Assembly: GCA_019359095.1 (NCBI GenBank)
Contig: JAHHHZ010000004.1
Location: 1-55,900, forward strand
Direction of reading: 5' to 3'
From: Pleurocapsa minor HA4230-MV1
GTDB taxonomy: Bacteria; Cyanobacteriota; Cyanobacteriia; Cyanobacteriales; Xenococcaceae
Length of the DNA stretch: 55,900 nt
Part shown: positions 20,256 through 25,233 of the stretch, piece by piece
Numbering within the stretch: the stretch's first letter is position 1
Layout of the letters: every line of letters starts with the position of its first letter
Notes under the pieces: generated by a model
Told to the model about the DNA's origin: nothing
Seen by the model: the letters and a program-made list of their open reading frames with translations, nothing else
Databases searched by the model: none
Position numbers and translations under genes: made by a program

Positions 20256-20752
20256 TAACAAGTATGCCCTCGTATCAAGAGCAATACAAGCAACTCCCAA
20301 AAAAAAGGAAAGTTGACAATTCAAAGCGATGAACTATGGTCATTTGTAGACAATAAGGGGAATAAACAATGGGTATGGTTAGCTTTGGATGTAGACAGTA
20401 AAGAAATTGTTGGTGTTTATATTGGCGATCGCAACGAAAAAGCAGCTCGAAAGCTTTGGGAATCTTTGCCTCCTGTTTATCGACAATGTGCAGTTACCTA
20501 TACTGATTTTTGGTCTGCTTATGGGGCAGTATTTCCTAGTCAACGTCACCAAGCAGTGGGTAAAGAAACGGGGCTTACAAGTTATATTGAACGATTTAAC
20601 AATACATTGAGACAGCGAGTGTCACGTTTAGTCCGAAAAACTTTATCTTTTTCTAAATCGTTAGAAAATCATGTCGGTGCTATTTGGTACTTTGTGCATT
20701 ATTACAATTTATCATTACTTGTTTAGCACTACCTGAAGATTTATTAAACTAT

Positions 20753-20998
20753 TTAAGAAGCTTGCAGTACGACAGGACGATAAAGCAAAGGAATTAATTG
20801 GTCTACTGGTAAAGTTTCCATAGCATAAGTTATTCCTTCTGGGTCGGCAAAGTCAACCAAATAAGCTTCGCCATCAAAATTCATAACTACTGTTCCAACT
20901 TGTCCTTTTCTGAGTAAAATAGGTTCGTTGGTTTCTTTGTGATTAGCTTGGATATCAGTAGTGATCGCTATTAAATCATATTCTTGAATTAGACTCAT
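20753..20998 (-). CDS. DUF4926 protein (probable immunity/antitoxin partner)
   Basis: 81 residues. It has the DUF4926 character: EYDLIAITTDIQA at the start, then LLRKGQVGTVV and AYLVDFADPEG, an SH3-like small fold. Proteins of this family are commonly encoded next to DUF6883 proteins, as here: the DUF6883 gene ends 11 bp upstream. The pair probably works as a toxin and its neutraliser, with DUF4926 as the neutraliser, but that role is inferred from gene neighbourhood. The stop lies 20 bp from the end of the IS1 element, so the module may have been cut here. Confidence 0.7.
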   Translation of the reverse strand: MSLIQEYDLIAITTDIQANHKETNEPILLRKGQVGTVVMNFDGEAYLVDFADPEGITYAMETLPVDQLIPLLYRPVVLQAS

Positions 20999-21009
20999 AA
21001 AAACCTCAA

Positions 21010-21363
21010 TTATTTATTAACTGGATAAACATTTGTCAATCGGGGAAAAGTTTCCTGATGACGAATAATCCAAGAGCTTAAAATCAAAGAACTTCCTACT
21101 TCGGTTTGAAGTCTAAACTTGATATCGTAATGAATACCGTAACGATCTTGTTTATAGATTACAACATTATTGTTCTCTCGAATAGCTTGTAATAATGCTT
21201 GTTCTAATATTGCTTTATTTTCCAGAGTAATGCCAAGTTTTTTATGAAAAAGGAAAGCTTTGTGTTTTCCTTGCAAGTGTTGGGTATTTAAACAATATTG
21301 TTCGAGTTTGTCTCCTAAAACAGCTTGGTCACTGTTTGGTAATTTCATTTGTAAATATTCCAA
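21010..21363 (-). CDS. DUF6883 protein (putative toxin)
   Basis: 117 residues. MKLPNSDQAVL, LEQYCLNTQHLQGKHKAFLF, an RYGIHYDIKF strand and a SSWIIRHQETFPRLTNVYPV end match the small DUF6883 domain, found as stand-alone proteins and as C-terminal domains of polymorphic toxins. The conserved K-H (GKHKA) and the R-x-x-x-x-F-P-R segment are candidates for active or binding sites. The likely start is the MKLPN Met (six residues in). It is paired with DUF4926 downstream. Toxin activity is inference from family context. Confidence 0.7.
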   Translation of the reverse strand: MEYLQMKLPNSDQAVLGDKLEQYCLNTQHLQGKHKAFLFHKKLGITLENKAILEQALLQAIRENNNVVIYKQDRYGIHYDIKFRLQTEVGSSLILSSWIIRHQETFPRLTNVYPVNK

Positions 21364-21457
21364 CCCATTTCTTCAATAGTTTATCGTGATCTGTAGACTA
21401 AGCGTGTCCTAAAGAGTACTGCTATGCATATCTTCTAAGGCGGAGCGCGATCGCCTA

Positions 21458-22240
21458 TCAAATACCATTGCCATCAGAATTGGCAAATTGTTGAGTATCA
21501 GATTCAGATTTAAGCCAAGATTTAGTCGTTTGAATCAGTTGCTTAATCTTGATACTTATCTCCGAACCATTTTTAATGATTAAAGAAGCAAAGTTATCTG
21601 GAGTAGGCTGGACAAAGCTCTCGGTGATCACAGCCGAAGATTTCTGACCATTGACACTAGAAGTTACGAGCTTCCTAACAAAGGTCGGTTGATAAATAGC
21701 ATGAGCGTAAAATATTTCATTCTTATCAATAGCTCTATCGCCAGTGAGAGATTTATAGACAGCTAGGAACTGTTTGCAGAAACAGTCAGCAACGTTGTAG
21801 TAAGAATAATTCTGAAGAAAAGTCAAACCAGCGTAGCCACTACATTTAAGCCGAAAAGGTAATTGAGAAAGGGGTTTGTTGTTATCGTCTAAAAACCAAA
21901 CTATGACATAGCTGAATGCTTTATAACCTTCCGCATCATGTTTCTGTTTATCGTAGGGAAGAGTCTCAAAATCATTGCTCATCAGGGCTTGAGAACGATT
22001 GAGAATTAAGAGCTTGGGCGATTTGGTCAACAAAAGAGTTTCTTGAGTACCATCACGAAACTCATGTTCGACGGGCTTCCAAGCATCAGTTAATTCAAAC
22101 TTGGCTAATTCGGCATTAGTTGAAGTAATGGCAATACCAAACTTTTTATCTGAAGCGTTAATAAATTGCGCGTAAGGAATTGAGGATAATTCACCGAGAA
22201 ATTCCTCAGTGTTAAAGCCGAAATCGTGATTATTTTGCAT
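21458..22240 (-). CDS. Conserved module protein, DUF5895-like (copy A)
   Basis: 260 residues and very close to the 259-residue protein at 48253-49032: the two share KKFGIAITSTNAELAKFEL, TQETLLLTKSP, YKAFSYV and RKLVTSSVNGQKSSAVIT. From memory it resembles cyanobacterial proteins listed as DUF5895; no function is known and I see no catalytic motif. No signal or membrane segment. It is the sixth gene of the leftward set in module A and the last gene of the leftward set in module B. Its strict conservation across both suggests a core role for the element, perhaps DNA binding or replication control. Confidence 0.7.
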   Translation of the reverse strand: MQNNHDFGFNTEEFLGELSSIPYAQFINASDKKFGIAITSTNAELAKFELTDAWKPVEHEFRDGTQETLLLTKSPKLLILNRSQALMSNDFETLPYDKQKHDAEGYKAFSYVIVWFLDDNNKPLSQLPFRLKCSGYAGLTFLQNYSYYNVADCFCKQFLAVYKSLTGDRAIDKNEIFYAHAIYQPTFVRKLVTSSVNGQKSSAVITESFVQPTPDNFASLIIKNGSEISIKIKQLIQTTKSWLKSESDTQQFANSDGNGI

Positions 22241-22354
22241 GGTCTTTATGAAGATAATATTAATACTATTGTACTATTCAACTGCTCAACAGCGTGGTTG
22301 GATATGCGTGGGCTTGCATCGCATAGTTTGATGAAACCCACGCATCCCCCACGC

Positions 22355-22657
22355 TCAATTCTTACCAGTTTGGCGGAATCTGCGCCCTCGGAGTTTACGC
22401 CCTCGGATAGAGGCAATGAGCGCATCTGTTTGATCACCAGGCAGAATTTGAACGTTGAAGAATAAAGGATGGCGAAAGTTGGTTCCAAGGTGGGGAATTG
22501 CGCCGATAATCGCGGTTTTGACTTGATCGAGGCTTGAACCGATAAAACAATTGTTCTGTGGGTCGCAAAAAATAGTGACGACGGAATCAGCAAGAGGATT
22601 GTTGAGGCTTGGCTCAACGGTTCTGATCTCAATTGAAAGTAAATATGTTTGAGTCAT
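22355..22657 (-). CDS. Conserved module protein, about 100 residues (copy A)
   Basis: 100 residues, paralogous to 49078-49383: LLSIEIRTVEP, TIFCD, AIIGAIPHLGTNFRHPLFF and QI.PG.. are shared, as is a basic C-terminus (GRRFRQTGKN here). Family not recognised. A longer overlapping frame on the same strand was rejected because only this one is conserved between the modules. It lies between the DUF5895-like gene and the split DPSKPW genes. The basic tail would suit nucleic-acid contact, but this is a guess. Confidence 0.7.
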   Translation of the reverse strand: MTQTYLLSIEIRTVEPSLNNPLADSVVTIFCDPQNNCFIGSSLDQVKTAIIGAIPHLGTNFRHPLFFNVQILPGDQTDALIASIRGRKLRGRRFRQTGKN

Positions 22658-22716
22658 TTTATAGAGTGAGAGATTGTAGACTGAAAAGATTTAAACGATC
22701 GCGACTTTAAAGATTT

Positions 22717-22902
22717 TTAATTGGTCTGGGAAATCAAGTAAATATTTCCATCGGCATTAGCATCAGGAAAGTTAGCACGAATAAAATCTAAACAATCGCA
22801 CTCCAGCTCAAATTCTTCAATAGTTAAAAATTGGTTGTTACGGGATTTAAGTTGAGGATTAGGAGTATCGCATGACCAATAACTACCGTTAGTCGTCAAC
22901 AT
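22717..22902 (-). CDS. Second half of the 'DPSKPW' protein, or separate small gene
   Basis: 61 residues, aligning with the C-terminal half of the protein at 16096-16470 (NNQFLTIEEFELECDCLDF against NNQFIIIEKFERQIEALKF; GNIYLISQ against GYISLISE). Its ATG overlaps the stop of the preceding ORF by seven bases. Either this is a coupled gene pair or one gene was split by a frameshift; the fused homologue supports the second view. Confidence 0.5.
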   Translation of the reverse strand: MLTTNGSYWSCDTPNPQLKSRNNQFLTIEEFELECDCLDFIRANFPDANADGNIYLISQTN

Positions 22903-23054
22903 CGGATACCAACCATTTGTGCAGCATAAATGATCGTCACAAAAAGCCCTAAAGGATTAGCTTCGCGTCCGATCGCTTCGGATCTCGTCTTGAACTCCGT
23001 AACTGTGTGCCAAGTTTTAGAAGGATCGACGTTGGGAACTTCTACTAGATACAT
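22896..23054 (-). CDS. First half of the 'DPSKPW' protein, frame-disrupted by a small repeat
   Basis: 52 residues from ATG at 23054 (an in-frame upstream start was discarded because homology begins at MYLVEVPNVDPSKTW). It aligns with IIEIPNQDPSKPW of the protein at 16096. After SEAIG the DNA carries ACGCGAAGCTAATCCTTTAG, a piece of a dispersed cyanobacterial repeat seen again near 30520 and 53860. Beyond it the frame ends early and the second half continues in another frame. Probably a decayed gene of unknown function. Confidence 0.5.
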   Translation of the reverse strand: MYLVEVPNVDPSKTWHTVTEFKTRSEAIGREANPLGLFVTIIYAAQMVGIRC

Positions 23055-23085
23055 GTTGATTAAAGAAGAGAAAAGAAAGGAAAGA

Positions 23086-23280
23086 TTATTTAATTTTCTG
23101 GAGAAAGAGTTTAAGAGTTTTGACTTGATAGGGTTTGGCATCACTGTTATCTTTTCCAGACTGAACAATGGCTATTGGATAAAAAGGATGTTGCCAGACG
23201 GTGTGACTGCCCTTACCGCGTTTGGTCAGCCGAATAAAACCTGCTTTGGATAAGCGAGACTTAAGGATTCGGTTTTTCAT
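23086..23280 (-). CDS. HicA-like small protein (copy A)
   Basis: 64 residues from ATG at 23280. The pattern MKNRILKSRL, AGFIRLTKRGKGSHTVWQHP, ending KPYQVKTLKLFLQ, is that of HicA-like mRNA interferases, with the G-S-H catalytic His motif and the usual small double-stranded-RNA-binding fold. The paralogue at 49386-49586 is nearly the same. The ATG overlaps the upstream gene's stop (ATGA). No HicB-type antitoxin lies beside it in either module; the neighbours are the coiled-coil protein upstream here and a zinc-ribbon protein in module B. It may be a domesticated RNA-binding protein of the element rather than a toxin. Confidence 0.65.
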   Translation of the reverse strand: MKNRILKSRLSKAGFIRLTKRGKGSHTVWQHPFYPIAIVQSGKDNSDAKPYQVKTLKLFLQKIK

Positions 23281-23672
23281 AGGAAGTAGGGCAGAGAGGG
23301 TTTGTTGTTTAGAGAAATTAACTCGGCTCTTTTTTCGAGATAAGATTCGTTTAAATGCAGCAAGAATTTGAAGTATTCCGCTGCCCAAAATTTAGCCTGG
23401 TTGTAATTAGGTTCTGATGCCAAATTTCTTTTGAGTATTTCGACACGAAGGCGATTCTCTAAAGTCAATTGAGTATTGTTCGAGGGAGCAAGATTCACCT
23501 TGGATTGATTGGATTGTCGAAGTTGTCTAATTTGGTCTTCAAGACGTTGACACTCATTGAACAGAATCAAATAGTCTTCTAGATGATTGACGGCAAGTTG
23601 GGCAGCTTTATGTGGATACTGATCGAGATAAACTTTTAATTGCTGAAGTTCAGCATCAATATTTGGATTCAT
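23277..23672 (-). CDS. Helical/coiled-coil module protein (paralogue of 34097-34333)
   Basis: 131 residues from ATG at 23672. The segment LKVYLDQYPHKAAQLAVNHLEDYLIL matches LKRHLEKYPEQAPQLAINHFEDFVLL of the 78-residue protein at 34097-34333, and is followed by a predicted coiled coil (CQRLEDQIRQLRQ). The remainder (ILKRNLASEPNYNQAKFWAAEYFKFL) is unique to this copy. Function unknown. It is coupled by an ATGA overlap to the HicA-like gene. Its presence in both A and C links these two modules. Confidence 0.6.
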   Translation of the reverse strand: MNPNIDAELQQLKVYLDQYPHKAAQLAVNHLEDYLILFNECQRLEDQIRQLRQSNQSKVNLAPSNNTQLTLENRLRVEILKRNLASEPNYNQAKFWAAEYFKFLLHLNESYLEKRAELISLNNKPSLPYFL

Positions 23673-23759
23673 GGCGAGATGGATGATTTTGTAGAGGGTG
23701 GTTAAGAAGTAAAGCCATAAGAGCGATCGCATTACTTGTGCGATCGCATCACGGAGCGA

Positions 23760-24479
23760 CTAAAAGATGTCTTCAGTAGAGATCAGATGAGACTCATCGA
23801 ACAGACAAATTTGGTCTTCAGCCACCCAAAGACGCTCACCATAGGTTGACTCGTAACTGGGGTTGACTAGCCAGTAGTACCAAGCAGTTTCAGACAAATA
23901 AGCTTCCGTAGAACGATAGAGTTCGTGATTGTATTGGCGACCGATAATTACAAAACTTGCCCATTCAGAATGATGTTCAGTCGCATCGATGACTTTAACG
24001 ATACTATCAAGCGCGAAACGAGCATGAGGAACATCGAGGGGATTTTGATCGCCAAACAAATCGCAGTCATTAGTTCTTTGATGATGAGTTTTGGCAGCCT
24101 GTTCAAACAAGCGACACCAACCACGTCCATTAGATTCTTGATAATCTTGGAAATGAGAGCATTGAGCGCAGGTATCAGAATAACGCTCCAGAGCCGATTC
24201 AACTTTCCAGAAACTAACTTCACCGTTAGTAATTTTGTATTTCCAATAAGGTTGATTGAGTAACTTTCCTGAATTCGTTTTGGACTCGACAAGCTCCATT
24301 GCGTAGACAGTAAATGGAGTAGAGGAATTATTTTTAAGAATAACTTGTTCATAGAAAACGAATAAAGGTTGTTCGCAACTATATTTGGTTTCATTGGGGT
24401 CTTGTGGGGGTACGAACTCTATGGTGATGAGTTCTCGTTCTTCTGCTTGTACTGTCTGTTTTTCGGCTAAATATGTCAT
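23760..24479 (-). CDS. Conserved module protein with Cys-rich centre (copy A, first leftward gene)
   Basis: 239 residues, paralogous to 49921-50631 (236 residues). Both start MTYLAEK and share LITIEFVPPQDPNET, PLFVF, STPFTV, PYWKYK and the end LISTE-(D/E)-IF. A cluster C-x2-C-x-H-F-Q-D-Y-Q-E-S-N-G-R-x-W-C plus a later T-N-D-C-D-L looks like a zinc or metal site and is fully conserved. No family recognised. It is the first gene read leftward from the divergent control region in both modules, with AGAGGT upstream of the ATG, so it is likely made early and may regulate the set. Confidence 0.7.
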   Translation of the reverse strand: MTYLAEKQTVQAEERELITIEFVPPQDPNETKYSCEQPLFVFYEQVILKNNSSTPFTVYAMELVESKTNSGKLLNQPYWKYKITNGEVSFWKVESALERYSDTCAQCSHFQDYQESNGRGWCRLFEQAAKTHHQRTNDCDLFGDQNPLDVPHARFALDSIVKVIDATEHHSEWASFVIIGRQYNHELYRSTEAYLSETAWYYWLVNPSYESTYGERLWVAEDQICLFDESHLISTEDIF

Positions 24480-24762
24480 GATGTGAATTGACCTCTTAAT
24501 GGGGGGTATAAAAGCGATCGCATTGTTTTCTCAGGACGAGCGATCGCTTTTAATCTAAAAAATTTTGCATCACTTTAGTTAACTTATTTGGCTTGCGGAC
24601 TAATGCTTTCCGTTTCCTCATAGTATTTATATTGACATACTGCTAACTGATTGTCAACATATTGATTGTCAGTTGCTTGATATTTCAAATATTTGGTATA
24701 GTGGATATCAAGTAGTTAATCGACAATAATTGGGGGTGAACTTGACAACAACAGGCGTTTTA
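24480..24762. promoter_or_regulatory. Divergent control region of module A
   Basis: Rightward promoter: TTGCTT (24673-24678), 18-nt spacer, TATAGT (24697-24702). The -10 is embraced by CTTGATAT (24676-24683) and ATATCAAG (24705-24712), an inverted repeat placed to block RNA polymerase. Two direct repeats TGATTGTCA lie upstream at 24648 and 24663, 15 bp apart. This suits autoregulation by the adjacent small regulator. Confidence 0.55.
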
Positions 24763-25020
24763 ATGAACAGAACATATATAGACATACAACTTTGGTGGCC
24801 GAAAGATGATGAAGGAAAGCCATTATCCGTTTATGCAGTCTATAAAACAATTGAGGGAACAAGAAATGAGGTAACTAGACATACCCTAACTAGAGCTAAA
24901 GATGGGTTATTAGAAAAAGCAGATATTTCAAATCTCAAAGCCTTGGCTCGTTTATGTTCTATATGGAGTGGCGAAAACCTGTCTGTTGATGACTTGATAG
25001 TAGAAGAATCTGATAATTAA
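24763..25020 (+). CDS. Small regulator-like protein of module A
   Basis: 85 residues from ATG at 24763; GTG at 24736 is an alternative start, and neither has a good ribosome site. The end (ISNLKALARLCSIWSGENLSVDDLIVEE) resembles the C-terminal half of Cro/CI-type (XRE) regulators, LC.aL.c.pgDLi, as seen in full in the module B regulator at the same position. The first half (IDIQLWWPKDDEGKPLSVYAVYKT) is not a recognisable helix-turn-helix. It lies between the divergent promoter region and the primase, so repressor or copy-control function is inferred from position. Confidence 0.55.
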   Translation: MNRTYIDIQLWWPKDDEGKPLSVYAVYKTIEGTRNEVTRHTLTRAKDGLLEKADISNLKALARLCSIWSGENLSVDDLIVEESDN

Positions 25021-25068
25021 TGTTGATTGATTAACTTTACATTTTGTATTTCACAGCCATAAATAGCA

Positions 25069-25108
25069 AAAGCGATCGCTTCCCGTCGAAAAGTTAGCGA
25101 TCGCCTTT
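25069..25108 (+). terminator. Hairpin between regulator and primase leader, module A
   Basis: AAAGCGATCGCT, a 16-base loop, AGCGATCGCCTTT. Each arm carries a HIP1 octamer. The same hairpin, with the loop motif CCGTCGAAAAGTT kept, is at 51282-51320 in module B. It could end regulator transcription or act as an attenuator ahead of the leader ORF. Confidence 0.6.
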
Positions 25109-25140
25109 GAACCAATATCCGCATAAAGGAATTAGTAGTT

Positions 25141-25233
25141 ATGTACATTTTAAATGGTGGAGTCCAAAACTGCACCTTGACTTTCAAACAACATCAAGAA
25201 AACCGCTCGAACCAGTTGGGAGGTGCGATGTGA
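25141..25233 (+). CDS. 30-codon leader ORF upstream of primase A
   Basis: ATG at 25141 with AAGGA 10 nt upstream; the peptide begins MYILNGGVQNC and ends RSNQLGGAM. Its final ATG-TGA overlaps the primase GTG start. The DNA is almost identical to 51353-51445 (one difference seen, ATTTTAAAT against ATTCTAAAT), while the flanking primase genes differ much more. Inside it, GCACCT (25172-25177) is complementary to AGGTGC (25221-25226), which overlaps the primase ribosome site GGGAGG. Translation of the leader would open this pairing. A cis-regulatory role is inferred; an independent peptide function is also possible. Confidence 0.6.
   Translation: MYILNGGVQNCTLTFKQHQENRSNQLGGAM

Larger units (their letters stand above)
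19922..20726 (+). pseudogene. IS1-family transposase, broken by palindrome insertions
   Basis: The N-terminal zinc finger CPSCHSEKTVKNGH...FKCCGCNRQF is InsA-like, and the second half (DELWSFVDNKGNKQWVWLAL, ARKLWESLPP, TYTDFWSAYG, ERFNNTLRQRVSRLVRKTLS) is InsB-like with its DDE core. A 41-bp palindrome (20118-20158) adds about 17 codons (HCVGRFHRLEASVEVAR) inside GIAR/AVKVSERW. A 40-bp palindrome (20216-20255) then introduces a TGA after YVNNGGF and shifts the frame. Removing both restores a continuous IS1 transposase. The element cannot make active enzyme as it stands. Confidence 0.85.
19864..20733 (+). mobile_element. IS1-family insertion sequence (870 bp, inactivated)
   Basis: Bounded by 24-bp perfect terminal inverted repeats (19864-19887, beginning GGTAGTGCTAAACAAG, and its complement at 20710-20733). 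It contains one IS1-type transposase gene interrupted twice by small palindromes. Eight-bp flanks (CTAAACTT and TGAAGATT) do not match, so no target duplication is visible. Its right end directly abuts module A. Confidence 0.9.

Noticed and set aside
22246-22632. 128-codon minus-strand frame overlapping the 100-residue module gene
   Set aside because: The other frame (22355-22657) is conserved in module B; this one is not.
25107-25229. Longer N-terminus for primase A
   Set aside because: It would be an out-of-frame reading of the conserved leader ORF, and module B has no equivalent start; the GTG at 25230 is shared.
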